From Temnopleurus reevesii (lineage: Eukaryota > Echinodermata > Echinoidea > Temnopleuroida > Temnopleuridae), in the NCBI GenBank assembly GCA_036244855.1, contig BQKZ01001707.1, forward strand, positions 18,577 to 82,576: a DNA stretch of 64,000 bases, read 5' to 3'. A model generated the notes under the pieces. The model saw only the letters and a program-made list of their open reading frames with translations. It ran no database searches and was not told the origin of the DNA. Below are positions 36,439-52,200 of this stretch, one piece after another. The stretch's first letter is position 1; the number at the start of each line of letters is the position of its first letter. A program made the translations under genes and the position numbers.

Positions 36439-39400
36439 TACCCACACAAACACACCTACAACACTACCCCAACACAATTTTTTTCATTATTCACATCCAT
36501 TTTCATTTCTTTCTTTAACTGAAACAAATATTCCTTCACCAAATATACATGTATGGTTCTATGCCATTTCTATTAGTTCATAAATTTGCATTGGCAAACA
36601 TTATTCTTTATTATATCCCCATTAGTCTCTAAAAAAATTATGAGTGAAAATATTAACTCAGAATGATTCAATTTGTTAAAAATAAAGAATAAATTTCTTG
36701 TGAAAATTGGGTGAATTTTCTTAGCTTTCTTCAACTTTTTTTAAATTCACTAAACACTATTGGCCAATTGTACACTTTTTTTTTTAAAGAGTACACGTCC
36801 TGCTAAAAATGTGAAACACAAAAATGTGCATTTCATTAAACAATATTTGACCTCAGATGACATTATTCCCTGGACAGAAGCGCTAATTTGATCCCATAAA
36901 ACTTTAAACACCTACTGAGTGTGCTCAGTAGGAATAGGTGTAATTAATTACGAGGTCCCAGTACTCAAGGCGCCTGGTTAATTCTTGGAAAGGTTACAAC
37001 ATTGAATTAAAATGCATTGATGGTACATGTATTAATCATCTACATGCAATATGACCCTTGAAAATATTTATTATTGAAAGAGGGGTTCAAGAATTTGACA
37101 TTTCTTTCCAGGTGGTATTTCTCAGAATTCTCACTCAGAACACTTCACTAAATGTTTCTTTATCACATTTCATGTTGCTTTACCAGAAAATTAATAGAAC
37201 AATTCTTGGGAAGGGATAATGGAATCTTGAAAGAGCATATTGTTTATGGACTTCGGACATTGAAATTGGAATTTCCCACTGAAAAATCTTGTTCAAATTT
37301 TGTTTTATCATTGATACTTTTTTTAAATCATCAAAATAATGTAAATTCAAAATAATACAAAATTTTAGCTAACAATAATGATTCATGCATGTGTTTTATT
37401 CTATTTTAAGAAGTTTGTTCAATCTCTACCACTCATTTTTTTTTATGTTGAAGTTGGAAATTTGCTTTAAAAATAAAAAGAAACACCCAGATCTTTGGAT
37501 TCCAATTCATGGCATCCCCAACCGTCTCAGTACAAACCCTTTCGGGAACTTATTTTGTCACAATCGAGAGTCACTGGATTCATATTCAGTGGAAAAATAG
37601 GAAATTTAATTACACAGTAACATTTCCAATTTGATCCAAACAATACCATAAATGATGTTTTTCTGAGTTGCACTTTCATGGAGCGTGACCTTACGCATAC
37701 CCTTGGAGAAATCATTTATATATTACTGCAATCAATGAACACACATTGTCTATTAAAAAACACTTTTGACTTCATGTGACCAAATATTTTGGATTATTTT
37801 GAAACAAAAAGAAAAGGAAATGGGGAAAAAAGACATTTCGAAATAGCAACTAAAAAAGGTAAAAACATTTCTTGATGCTTTTTTCTGTTGTAACATTTTC
37901 AATGCTGTACCATAAAGTGACTTAACGTTCAAATTTAGTGTATTAAGGCCTCCATCTCCTCCATCCCCTTCCCACCCCTCCCACATCNNNNNNNNCCCCC
38001 CCCCCAAAAAAAAATAAATAAAAAAATTATAAGATATCATATCCTCAAATGAAATCATTAAATTATACAAAACAATATTTTGATGTAAAAAGGTTTCAAT
38101 TATTTTTCTATCTACATGAATATTAAATGAGTAAAGAGATAAAAAAAAATATGACTTACAGCTCATAGGAATTTCCTACCAGTGAAAGCATCATTCAACA
38201 TGCAATGCCCTTCTACAATACTGTTGCAAATCATTCCAAGGTAAATGCTCAAGTAAAGACCATCATATGTCCTCCACATACAAACAAACAAATGTCTGCA
38301 TGAACTAAACACCCCATGCAGGCTTAAGCATGCCATTTATGCCCGGTTAATAAGTGAGAATTCAAACAAGTAATTCTCTGCAATTTCTATGTCATATAGC
38401 ACATGAGGAAATACCTCGATTAGCCTTTCACTTATCTCATTTGTATGACATAAGCACTCAAGTAGTCTTAAATGTCATTTATCCATCTGCTCTACATTGT
38501 TTGGAAGTCTTGGAGAGTGACATAATACTCTTCAAAGTTTGTATATTTAGCAATGTGGTCATTGTGTTACAGATGTCTGTGAACTCCAAGCAATGGTGGT
38601 ACAATGCTCTTTGGAAAAGTTTGTGCATAAAGCATTATATCAAGAGCTCAAAACCAGGATTTCATATCTCTGAAAAAATAGGTTAACAAAATCTGTATGT
38701 CTATATAATTTTGTGAACAAAACTATCTATGTCCCATCAAAGGACATGCCAGTAATAGAAGGGTGGTTATGCCTTCAAAGGAAAATATGATGAATAATCT
38801 TCACCATAGTTCGCTTTCCAGAGAGAAAATTTTTCAAGCAAATAAAACCTGTCTTAAAAAGGTTGAGACAATTTTAACTCTCTAAATCATACACTACACA
38901 ATTGGTGCTTGTAAATGCTGCATTTGATCAATATTTTTGGCAGTAAGCATCACACTGTACACTGAAATCAGTCAAATTCTGGCATTATGATGACAAACTA
39001 CAACACTTTCACAATTAACATTCACATATCTCATTTTTCACATTGTGTCCTAAATGGTGGAATTACTTGTATCGATACACATGTATATGAAGAGCAGGTT
39101 TATAGATGTCTGTCTGGGAATGTCTAAAAGGCTACAGACATAAAGGGCAACATTTAAGAGAAGGTTAATTGACAATTAATCTGATTTCACCACACTAATT
39201 CAATCTAATACAGGGAAAGCAAGAGAGAGTGAACAGGTTATTGAAACTATCATACAGATATGTGGGGCACGTGTCGAGAGAAGGGGAAAGTGACCTAGAA
39301 ATTTCAGGGGAAGCTAAAACATAAGATCGAGTGAGAAGAAATGTTGAAACCTTTCAAATTCACAAACAGAGAAGAATAAACTTGCAAAGTGCAAAAAAGT

Positions 39401-42400
39401 TTTATCCATCGACTCTATGATCTGAATACAAAGAATTCAAGATATGTGTTTTGTCAAATATTGGAAAACCAACTTTCAATCTATATTCCGACTGAATTCT
39501 AAGAATTAAGTGCATCTCCTACAAGTTAGTGGGAACCAGATTATGTGCAAAGCTGAGACAATTGGGAAAATGATTTGTGTCGGCTATACAACCCTATCTC
39601 ACTAAATATACAAAATATGTTTCATGTCAAATGCATATTGCATGAATTCATTTCCACAACTGCAACATGCACACAATCAGCAATAATATTTTGTATTTGA
39701 TCAGGAAAAAAATTGTCTGAAATCAGTGAATATTTTATTCATATCAATCAGAAAAACAAGGTTGAAAACATAAAATATATTTCATTACATTATGCATAAC
39801 AGAAATATACCAGCTTGGAAATTCAGTAAAAATCGCATATTCATTTGAGACAACTTTTACAGCTTAGTTAAATTTCTCATTAAGAATTAGTATCAATGCA
39901 AAAATGTTTTCACATTTATAGCATGTTACATGTATATATCAACTGTTATGTACATCAAATTAGTTGAATGCAATCAGACATAATTTACAGACAAGTGAAA
40001 TGTCTCAGGCAATTAGTATCACATACTGATTTTTCTTACTCTTTCTCTCCCAATACTGTCGAGTTGATTATACTTTAGGCTGAAAATCTCTTTTTTAAAA
40101 GCTATTTTTTTTTACCCCACCTCCAGGAAAGAAAATGTGCTACATCAAAAATGGGGGCATGAATTAAAAAAAAATGAATACTGGTAATTAAAATGTTTGA
40201 TCTTTAGAGGACTGTCATTGACAAAAATATATTGAAATCCTCTTTCTAAGCAACCTTCAAAACCATAGTATTTCATGTAAAATCAAAAGGTTTTGTATCA
40301 AATTTGATAGGTTATTGGATGAGGAGTAAGTTAACTGTAAGCTTTTCCATTTGATATGCAAATCAAGCAAATGAACTAAGTGGGTCTAATCTAGTTTTAG
40401 ATCCATTTCGATGTGTTTAAGTCGGTCATTCTTACGAAACGGTAACCTTGACTTTTGCAATAATGGCTAATCACTGAAAGATATCATGATGGAGTAAGTG
40501 GAGGACCCATACTAGGTCTCGGAAGCTTAGCCCAACTGGTTGGAGCAGGTAACTTTTAACAAACTTCAAGGATATTTACACAAAATGCTGTAAAATCAAA
40601 TTAGAGAAAAACTCCTCTGCTCTGAAAGAACATTGTAAGCAATAATTTGGTTGGCTAACATCAGACAAGTTCCTGTTGGTGTACTTCATCTGATGTGGAT
40701 GTGAGATGCTGTTTACTCAGCATTTTGACCGCTTTTGACCGCTTTTGGGTGAGCCAAAGGAAGGTTAAAATTGTGGAACTTGGTGCCCCTTGCATTAAAA
40801 AAATAAGGATGGTTTATCAGTGTTAATGTTTTGAAAGTAGCGTTTCTTTGCATATAAAGAATGATTTCAATGAAAGGCATGCCTTTGCTTTTTGTAAACA
40901 CATACCCCTATTTGGTATATATTTGGTACGGTATTGATTTACGCTGAAAAAAGGATGGTATTGGTCCTGTTAATGTTTAAGACCACATCCAGATGTTTTT
41001 GGTCCCGCATAAAGATCTTTACTCACTCATTACAAACTATAGCCCAGCCTTTTCACAGCTTCTTTAGACATTTTAGCCAAACTCCTGAATATCTGTAAAC
41101 ACACTGATTTACCTTTCTCTCCTTGCAGCACGCGATGCCTCCAAAGCGTCAATAAAATCCTGCGTTTCCGTGGAGATGTTAGAATCCCTACGAGCTTTCC
41201 GACTGGTTAGTGGCACGGCAACGAGCATTCCACGGAGAGGACGGTGCGACGTATACGGTCCATATCCACGAGGATGGTGGTATTGGTGGTGCAGGGGTAG
41301 ATATATAGTGAGAGGAAAACATGCAGGGGAAAGAATTAGTAACATCTAACTAGTATACAATACAAGATGGAGTCATTGCCAATTTGAGGATTCTCTAGGT
41401 TAACTAATTAAAGATGCCACGAGGTATTCTCGGTCAACAGCGCTAAGGTGAGGCATTCCCCTCGTCAAAACAATTAGGGGGTCGATGAACTTTAAGATAT
41501 GCCTGAGAGATTAATTAGGACTTTCTCACCGACAGCCTCAATGAACTGATGAAGAGGTTCCTCTATTGTTCATTGGTTGCAATAAGGGGAACCCACACCT
41601 AGAACTATTGTGCTCTCAGTAAATGAAGTAAAATCAAATGAACAAACTGAAAATTTGAGCAAAATCTGAAAATCCTAACAAAAATAATGACTTTTCAAAG
41701 TTTCAATGATGTCAGCTGATAGGGATCCTTTCAAGAATCAGTAACTTTACCACAATCTGTTTCATCTGATTCATTTTGTGTGCAAAATTGCCAGAAAAGG
41801 ATAAATGTAGAATTTAGAACAAGGGTTCAGTATTTTGCTAGATATTCTTTTAAAAAACAAGAAAATGTTAAATTGTTACTCAGAATAGATGGGGGTTGTC
41901 CACCATGATATTACAGGTTATGTTAAAGGTCGCAGATGACAATAATCCATACCAGCAGCAGGGATTGTATTATCATTGAGACTTTGAAAATTCATAACTT
42001 TTTAATGGATTATCCAAGTTAGTTAAAATTTCTAGTTTGTAATTTTCACCTTTTCACAGCACAATAATTGCAGGAGTAAGATCCCCTTTAAGGTTGGAAG
42101 TGGGGTATTATTGGGCGAAAACACGCATTCTTATTTGATGGGCCATAATTATGTAAATATAGGGTGTACCCCTACATAGTATATACCATTAGAAAGAGCA
42201 GATAATTTTCTACATGATGGTAACAGATTTGATGTGGTTGGAAAATCAAGAAAGACATTTTGGAAGGTTTTGTGTAGAAAAAAAAAATCTTCAAAATTCT
42301 CACTTGAAATTTCAAAATGCATCTGCTCCTTAATGCTAAGTCTAATTCAGATAATTTTTGCTTCTTTCAATATCAAGAGTGTCACTACTGATCCTATTGG

Positions 42401-45400
42401 AGCTTTTTAACCCTTGTCAATCAGAAAGTTTTTGAATTCATATTTTTGCAAAACTCAGATAGATCAAAAATTTTCACTGAATTTTCCTCATGGCTTCACC
42501 CCTGAAGGAGATATAAAAAATAGTCCCAATAGGATTATTGTATACAATCAGATCTTTCTTCATTCCAAATTTCATTACAATTAGACATTTACTTTTGAAG
42601 TTATTAACATTTTTGTCTCTAAAAACATGAATTTTAGTAATCGGACGTGCAAAGCGAGGGTACAAATTGAAATCTAGATTTTTTTAGTATACAGATATTT
42701 TGGAGCTATCAAGTAGCGTTTGGGCTAGCCAGGTTCTAGATCTCTAAGGAGGCTTCCATATTGTTGACAGTGCATAATATGGACAAAATATACTCCATGG
42801 TAACACCAGAGAACAATACCTGTTAAGATCTATTTAAAAAAAAATATTTTTTCCTTCTATTTCATAAGCAAAATTAATTTACTTTTGAAACTATTTTCGG
42901 TTTGATAGTAAGCGCTTGTGGTCTCGAGAAACGGTGGAAGGGGTATTTCGAACCCCATTTTCACAGAGAATAATGTGAATTTAGATAAAAATGTGAATTG
43001 CATCAGAAAGTACATATATCAAAATAGAGATAAGCCATTTTTTAATTTTTTGGTGAAAAAAAAAATGAATACCCCACTTCCAACCTTAATTAGGACTGCT
43101 AACACCAATGAATTTATGAAGAGGTGCCTGTATTGTTCACTCATTTGCATTAACGAAAGAAGAGTTCGTCCACACTTCAGCAGTGAATGTTTACATCTAC
43201 TCTCAATTATAGGAAATTTCCTAGGCTTTGTTTTAACTTTGTTTTGGATTCAGATCTAGGTCAACATGGCTTTCCTTGACAAGACATAAAAAATATGACC
43301 TCAGTTGCATTTCAAGAACTTCATTAATCTTTTCATACCATAAATATTCTCACTTTTTATCACATACTAAATCTGAAGGGAATATATTTTTTTTCTATAA
43401 GTGTTTGATTAAATCTTTATTCAAGTTCTTAGGAAGCAACAGTTTCCACATATATTTCCATTATAATCTACATGCTTGTTAGTTGTTATATGGGGACAAT
43501 TGTTTACAATATTCAATTCTAAACAATTATATTTGCTATGCTATTATAAGTAATATATATACCAATGCATACGCAATGTGAATGTACATTTGGGATGCTG
43601 AACATTCAATTACTCAGATTTGACAAATTATGCATACTAGACTATACATTGTTCACACATGAAGTATAAGTATTTATAATGATGAATAACGTTTTCATGC
43701 GATGCAAAATAAATGTATATAATCTATTAATTCCAGTATAATCACTTAATTTTTTTTTTAAATCTCCTTACATTTTTTTAACAACCTGAGAATAATTCTC
43801 TTCTGCATCTTATTCTTATTAGGAACGGATGCATTGTTCCAGAATGAAATGTTTGTTGACTGATGTGCTATCATTGTACAATGTGTATTTTGTTTATAAA
43901 TATGCAACTAACTTGTATTAAGCTCTAGAGGGCAGCACATAGAATGAGTGCATACTGTGTGATCAACTTCAATATTTCAGTGACGGTACTTGTAATTGGG
44001 TGCAGGTGTAAAAATGCCCTGGTTACACTTCCCAACCAAACTTTAATGCGAGGGAAGGGATGGGGGTACAAAACGGGTTGATTGAAGCATGTATTACATT
44101 TAAAAGAAGAGTGTAACCAAAAACAATAATCTTTCAAAAGGAGCAGAAAAATCTTGAAGTAAATAGGTTAAGTATTCTAAAAAAAATATGAGTTTTTAGT
44201 GATAAAAAAAACCCGGCATATCAGTGAAAATGTTCAGACATGTTGCTATTTTAATGGCATCATGTATGCACAACTAACCATTATTTTGTTTGTATTTAAA
44301 GTGCAAAATTCATCATTTCTACAGATTGATAAAAATTTGTACATATGTAAACATGTAAATAGGGGTTCTACATATATCTATCATGAAAATATCCTATGGC
44401 TAGAGTTTTGAGGAAATCATTTTTTTTTTGGGGGGGGGGGGGCAGGAGGGAATATTTTTAGCATTGAGGAGTATAATATATGGTCAATTGTGTACCTATG
44501 ACATCATCAGTTACTAACTTATCTAAATATTCAAACAGTCATAACTGTATTATTAGTTGTCCGATTTGTCTCAAACCTTTTTCTGTTCTTTTCATCTGAT
44601 TTTCTTCTCATGTTGATCAATAATTATTTTGGGGTAGACTTTACTTTTAAGTAATTAATTAAGTAAATAAACTGACATTAATATGGATTGATAGGAAAAC
44701 TTAAGAAGATAAGGCAATAAATCAAACAGAGCATGATGTGAGCCAATTTTAGTCAATGCAATTTCAAACAGTTCTATCTTATCATTGGGGAGATGATCTG
44801 ATATCTATTTTTATTCTTTTTTTTCCTCCTTAGCTGCTTTCAAAGCCCTGGAAAAACTTGCCTTGCCCCAAGCAAGTTCCTATTTAAGTTGTAAGTATAA
44901 GTAATAAAAAAAAGAATGCATATTTTAGGATTATTTTCTTTCCCACTAATCTAAAGCCTAAAAAGGAAGGGTCTGGATCAATGACAAGATTTCACATTTT
45001 AATCCATGGAATGTGAGAAAAACAAAAAAAAATCTCTAAGAGGGGAGTATTGATCCAGTATATAAGTGCTAAAAATCCTCCCACCAAGGAGATCTAATAA
45101 TAACCAATGAAGGACATACTTAAAGCGTCTCTGAGTCACATACAATTCTAAAACTGCCTCACGAAATTGCCTTCTAACATTTCTATAAACTGTATAAATT
45201 AACATTCAATTCTCTCTAGTATTTCTGCTCTAAATAAACTTCCTGTCAGGAAATGGTTTAAATCAATTGAAATAAGTAATGCTGACTGATAGAGGATGTG
45301 AATTCATGTTCGGTTTGCCGAAGTTTGCACATCTAACATTTACCTCACCATCTAACAAAAATAAAACAAAACAAACAAATGAATACAGAAATCATTCAAA

Positions 45401-48400
45401 AACAGAAAAATTGTCTTCTTGAACATATCTCATTTAACCAGACTATAAATTATTGAATTTTTTTTAAAGGTTTTGCCATTTCAGTCTCTCTTCACAAAAA
45501 ATTGTGCAATGATATCCACTGAATTCGTTTCATCCCATCCTCTCTTTGAATGTCATGTTCACAGTGTATGGACTAGAAGCATCGGGCAAATGGCTAATGA
45601 TGACAGCTAAACAGATGAGATGTACCGAATCTAAGTACACCTATGTATTATTCACCTTAACATGATCCTAGTTTAGATTGATTGGAGTTCATGTTTGACA
45701 TTTATCAAGTGAGATGGAAGGGGTGTCTTGTATCTTATGCAAGGGTCACATGGGTGTATGTTAACATGTATGTGACCCTTCGTTTTATAACTTATTTGTT
45801 ATCACCTGTTTTAATACTATAATTTGCTTGAATTGCTTAAATAACTCGATAAGTTCAGTGTTTTTGTGTTTATTGTTGCCGATTCTTATAATTTCTTAAT
45901 ACAACTGAATTTTATTCACGGTCTGATTATTGTGTCCTTAGGTTGAGGAAAGTCATATATGACACTTATTTTACAAGAAACAAAAGTATCTATTCAATGG
46001 ATATTGGTATAGAATATAGATTTATCTTTTATTATCGTGTAAAGTATGCTTCAATGTCACTGTTCAAACTTCTAAAATGTCAACAAACCTCTGTTTTGTA
46101 TTCCTTATTCTCTAACAAAACATTTTTGGAAATGTTTCTTGGGATTCATGGGAACGTGCCACTTTGGCCTTTGTCATTCCTCATCACATTTTGGTGTTGT
46201 TTGTGATCATTATTGTTTAATTTGGTCTTATGTATTTTTCTGCTTTTGTCATGTGTGTCATGTGTTTTTTACTAAATTTGTTGATAATAAATGAATCTCT
46301 ATCTACATGTATAAAGATTTCTTAACCATATCTAAATCTAAATGCAACCTTACCTGTAGTAAAATGAGACTTATGTGACAATTGAAGTGCATTGCATACA
46401 AAGAAATAAAAGTAATGTTTCATCCAATATGAAATTTAAGAATCTGACTCACCTTAATCTTGGAGTGGTAGCTGGTGAACTATCCCGTGAAGTATTTCCA
46501 TTAGTATGAATAGATTCCAATTCACCAGTTAAACTGGACAGTGATTCCTTGCTAGGGTATCTCCTTGACAACGGGATAGCATCCAAGTTAGAACTCCTAT
46601 CACTGGCGTTGGATAGTTTTCTCCCTCTTTCAGATGTCGGCGACACCTCCTCTCTTTGGGAAGAGATACGCCTCCTGGATGCCCCTGCTTCGCCCTCACT
46701 GGACGAGGGACCAAGCCCGTATTTTTCCGCTAATTCCCTCCTGCGTTGTTCCTTGTATCTGGCGATGCGAGCAACCCGTGTCTCGGAATCCTCCGACTCT
46801 GACCCACTGTGTAGTGCCCTCGCTAGGCTATCGCTTACAGACGTCGGGGGGGTTGCTATGGCCCGTGCCCCATACGTTCTCCCCACATCACTACCATTAC
46901 TTGTCGACAAAGGACGATTAACAAGATATTTATCCCTTATAGCATTCACTGGGTTCGAGTCCGCTCCTGATCCAATGTAATTCCCACGTTTGATTTTATC
47001 CTTGTCTAAACTCCCGTATCCGCTCTCCGTGCTGCCACGCTTTAAATCTCCCGGAATCTTAACGCGATCGTCTTGGAAACCACGATGCCTACCAGGAAGG
47101 GGATGAGTGTCCGACGGGCCTCCAGTGCGTATATGAGACATTGTTTGGTGATGATGTGATGACGGCTTGGTATCTTGCATGCCTGTTGGATAGCCGCCGC
47201 CACCGTAGCTATCCAATCTCCCAGAGGTGAAATCACCAGATGACCTATGAGGATGCTGTGACCCGCTTGCCGAGCGATCCTGACTGTACCTGCTGCTCGG
47301 CCTGTTGCTCGCGATGGAATCTAGACTTTTAAGGGAGCGACTCTGGGAGTTAGCGTAGGCTGCCCGCCGGTCGGAGGATGAGTCAAACGAGAGAGGTCTT
47401 TCACTGCCATACTTCTCCTGTAGCTTGGTAACTGTGTGGGGAAAGATAAATGACATGTATAAAGTTAATGACACATCACATGGTTATTTCATTACACCGT
47501 CTGAACATGCATACATCTACACACACATCCTCTTCCTCTCTTTCTATGTTTGAGTGGTGTGAAAGTTTGCTCTTATTTCTACCATTCTTCTTCCTTTTCC
47601 TGACTTTTTATCTTTATCACTTCCACTCTTTTGCTTTTTCCTTCGTTCTTCTCCTCTCTTTTCCTTTTTCTTCCTGTATATCTCTATTTTCCTATGCTAA
47701 CTCTCTAAACATCTTCTTATCTATCTCTTTATATCTATCCCCCTCTCTCTCTCTCTTTCTGTCTAGTTCTTGAGATATTTGAATTCATTCCTCTCTATCC
47801 CCAACTTCTTTATCCTTTTTTAAATTCTTGTTTTCTCTGTCTTCTCCCATTTTCCTTTTCTAATTCTGATTTAACTGATATGACTTTCAAAATAGTAAAG
47901 GTTTTCCAAAACATCATCAATCATAAATAAATCAGCTAGTTATTGATTATACCGATTTCCATTTAAAATTTGTCAGATTATTCAAACATCAACTACTTGA
48001 CACAAATTTTCCATGCCCGGGCAATCAACCAAGAAAAAAATTTCCCATCCTTATCAGCCCGAGACGGATCTGACACTTACTCTTCCCGGCTAGTCCTCAA
48101 AACCTAATTTTAGAGCAACTCAAGGGGTCGACGGCTTCTCACTAGTCTACAAAAACAGTTCCTACGATGACACTTAAACAAAATAATGATATAAAGTCTG
48201 GAATGAAGCTAGCCAGAGGAGGTGTCATCAAGTAGCTATGTTTCGTAGAACCAGAGCATGTAACCTGGATGACAATGGGGCCTAGTCTATGACATTCAGA
48301 AACTTTACAAGGATAATGATGCATAAGCAGGGGCTTGCACGACAGATAAATCCTCCTCTATCTCGTAATGAAGATAGAGTGTGTCGGGATTAGTGATTTA

Positions 48401-51400
48401 AATTCAGATTAGGGTGACTTCCTCCTCGCAGACCTTGGCAAGATGGCTGTTTGAGTCAGGAAGGGTGGTACCCCCTCCCTCAACGAGGTCGCTGATATAC
48501 GGCATTCATCAACAAGTTTGGGAGCTGATCTAAATTTCCACCCCTTTCCACCATGCAAAGACGACCTCTGTATTCACACTTTTACCCATATACACCGGCT
48601 TTTTGATTTGATTTTGATTTGAATTTATTTTTCCACTTTCGTTTACAATAAAAAATCATATATGACAATAATACATATCAATCAAGAAATATTTACACAA
48701 AATCGAAAAATTAATAAGAATTTGTCAAAAAAAGATAACAAAAGTGGAGGAACCTAAATTAAAAGCAAAGCTTGTATTGCTTAGGACCCAGTGAAATAAC
48801 ATTTTTTTTTTATACCACATTAACAAAAAGAAAAAAAAAACAAATTTGTTGGTTGGAAAATACTTAATTTTGTAAGAAAGGAAAATAAAAAAATAATGAT
48901 AACGGCGACAATATTTACAATAGCAATTATTATGCTATAGTAACTATAATCCTGCGAAGACGGACATGTAAAATAAAATATAGGACAGACAAAATTACAA
49001 AACACAACATACATATAACAAAACACAAACATACATATGATAAGAACAAAAATTATAGCACAAAACTTAAAACGAAAATTGAATATTACATACCCTGAAA
49101 AATTACTGTCAAAACAAAATTGTCATAGCATCAAATAAAACATTTAAAATTTATATATTTAAATAAGGTAACACTGCGCGTATGGAATAAATAATAAAAG
49201 AAAGCAAGAGTGATAATGCAAAATCATTCAGATGATCAGGACAGATAATGTATGGGTGCGCGCGTAGCAGGAACAATAAAACTTAATCCTTGTAATTAAG
49301 GAGTAACGATAATTTCAATCTTTTTCTAAATACATATAAAGAAGGAGAATTTTTTATGTAATCAGAAAAAGAATTCCATAGGTTTGGACTTTCATATATA
49401 AATGTATTTTTAGCGAAGAGAGTTCTAAGCAAAGGCAAATGAAACTCTTCTGATCGTCTCGTTGGGTAATAATGAATTGCGCGATTTCTTAAAAACATAT
49501 TATCGAAAGAATTTGACAAACGGGCTCAGCCATTTCACCACTTGTTTGTTTTTTTTTTGGGGGGGAGGCTCAATGTGGTCTGAATTTTTTTTCTGGGGGC
49601 TGCAGGTCCCCACCTGTTCCTAAATTATGATTTACATTCACACAGGGTTATTGTTGTATATTACCATCATGATTACAAGGTCCATGTTCACACTTGACCC
49701 TATGAAGCCATTTTTAAGAAGCATTTTTCTGATTTTTGCCTCATCTCCAATAACCTCAGAGTAAGATTTAGGTAACATCTCATACCCCACCCTGTTATGA
49801 TGCTCCTGCTGGAGTGTTGTCTGGACAATGCAAGAGTCACCTTGGGTAACTTTAGCCATAAGTTACCCTTGCTGAATGAGGGTGAAATCTTGTATTATCC
49901 GACATTGTCTGAACGACTGTCCTTTTGAAACTTAGTGCACACTCACGAGTTGATATTTCATTGAAGAAACATAAGCCTACCCTGGGTGAGGTTATCACCT
50001 GTTGTAAAGATGGGGGGAGGGGGTCGGGACCACACCCTAACCTTCCCCTCATAACATCTATTGAGAAGTAGAACACTTTGGATGACAAGTGTAGTTTCAT
50101 ATCTGCAATAACCTTTAGAAATTTCACTTGCAACTGTGAAAAAAAATGAAAGTTAGGCCAATATACAATTCTGTTTCGATTGTGAATTTTCTCACCACAT
50201 TCACATCATTTAACCAATTTTAAGTGTCAATTCAACCGTAAATGATAACATTTAGAATTTCCTGGACCCTACTGCTAAGTTCATTGCCAACTACTTATAC
50301 ATGTCCACATCATACCTATGGTACTGGATGGGACCATTAGGATGCACGAACCATAAGGATAAAGGCTAGAGGAAGTCATTCCTGACACTGACCTAGCGCT
50401 TGGACTAAAGGGTAACTGGACTTACAATAAACAGGGATATACAGGAAGGCAATAGATTGACACTCCCTTTTTATGTGTATCAAAGAAAAACAAAATGAAT
50501 TATAAATCAGAATTAATCATCAGCATCAAACGCCTACATCAACCAATTTCAGGATAAAAAGGGCAAGAGAAAAGTGGGATCCAACTGACCTAGATGTTGG
50601 ACTAACGGTAAATAGCGATTGGTGGCAATTTACAGGAAGGCAATGATCACCACTCCCCTTTGTCATGATAAAGACACTTTTCACAATGAATTAGAGAAAC
50701 AAATAATACAAAGACCTACAAAATAAAAGTTTTTTTTAGTCAAAGAGGGTATCAGGGTGCTTGAATATGTTAAAGAGAAGTTTCTTAAATAGTATTCTTT
50801 TTTTTTAACTGTTACATTTTATGTGTAATGCCAATAATTTCCATGAATCATATCATATCATTCATTGCTTCAAAACTTTGACAGAATTAAGTGCTGATGA
50901 TGTACACTTGCATAGTGCGTTTTTGTGATAGTTTGGGCAAAATCGCTTTAGACTTTCCTTGAAAATAATTGCAGATTCATTAACTTTTGCATTTCTTTCC
51001 CTAACAACTTTACCCCTTCTCAAGTTCCCATAGTATTACACCCCAACATTTATTATCAAATCTTCCTCTTGTTTTTGGCAATTATGTTAATATAACCTTT
51101 CCCCAAAACATTCTCGCCATGATCATTACCATATCAATGACAAGGACTTTGAAGCCTATTTTTAGAGCTCGCTTCCCTTTGAGCCTTTGGACTAGGATTC
51201 AAAGTCAGACGAGTTATCCACAAGATATCCTCCTCAGCACCTGTTTTGATTTACTATCTATTAATAAGCCCAATCCAATCTTGAGATGAGCGGCCGATAT
51301 GCTTGGAATAGTTGTCTATGACTCTCATCATTTGTCATTCCCTTTTTACAGTAACCACCCACTAACTCTATAACCTCTGTCTGAATAACGGAGATATGTA

Positions 51401-52163
51401 ATAATGATTTTCCTTCTATCGTTATCTAACTGTCATCTTGACGACAGTGTGATTTAAAAAAACATTGTGTTGAAAAAAAACAATGTATTTTAAATACAAT
51501 GGGGAGAAACCCCACAACTTTTACTAAGATTAAAACAAATTTGAGCTGGGAATAAAATATCGTAACACCATGAAAATGTTCCAAAATAGTGCTGCATTCA
51601 TTGTAAAGATCTCAAATTACAGATTCCAGATTTATATTTATCAACAGTTCGGAAGTACAATGTGCTTTAAGAACAAAAACTAAAACAAATTTGAACAAAT
51701 TGGTTCCGCATCTTTCGTACAATGTTACAAATTCAATCCTTAAATCCTACATTTTTCTGTTGATACAATTCCAGAAATCACGAATCAAATGATATTTAGA
51801 TCGCAATGACAGATCAGAGACACATGGCTTTGGCATATAATCAGCAATCTTAATTACATCTTTTTTGTAGTATTCTATATACAGACAAAATATGTTAATG
51901 AAATGAGGCACAGAAATGAGGCTTTGTATTTTTTTTGTGTGTGTGAAAATACTCAGAGTAATCTGTTTAAAATAGATTTTTTTTCAATGAGGATAGTCCA
52001 AGGATTTGAACATCTGTGCATTTCATGTTCTTCATGAAATTTAGAGGATAAATGAGACAAGGTAATCCCCAATCGAAAGAGCTGTTTGAACAAGTAGAAT
52101 CTGCTTAGAGGCATGGAGAGTGATTTTATTAGGAAAATCTGATGGGTCACAATCAAAGGAGCG

Positions 52164-52200
<37 letters not shown>

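Larger units (their letters stand above)
31021..41112. other. Long intron (SVIL exons 7-8), left half
   Basis: About 10 kb between the internal promoter region and exon 7. It holds the large tandem array at 32100-34800, a dispersed repeat after it, pyrimidine microsatellites near 36.4 kb and an N gap at 37988-37995 in a C-run/A-run. 38-41 kb is plain AT-rich sequence. Confidence 0.6.
41203..46452. other. Intron between SVIL exons 6 and 7
   Basis: 5.2 kb with a dispersed repeat copy, a 994-bp TTAA-flanked element, a G-run near 44432 and a hairpin at 45743-45781. No exon seen. Confidence 0.6.

Noticed and set aside
40530..40560. tRNA-like A-box (tagcccaactggttggagca)
   Set aside because: No B-box, no acceptor stem and no cloverleaf can be drawn downstream.
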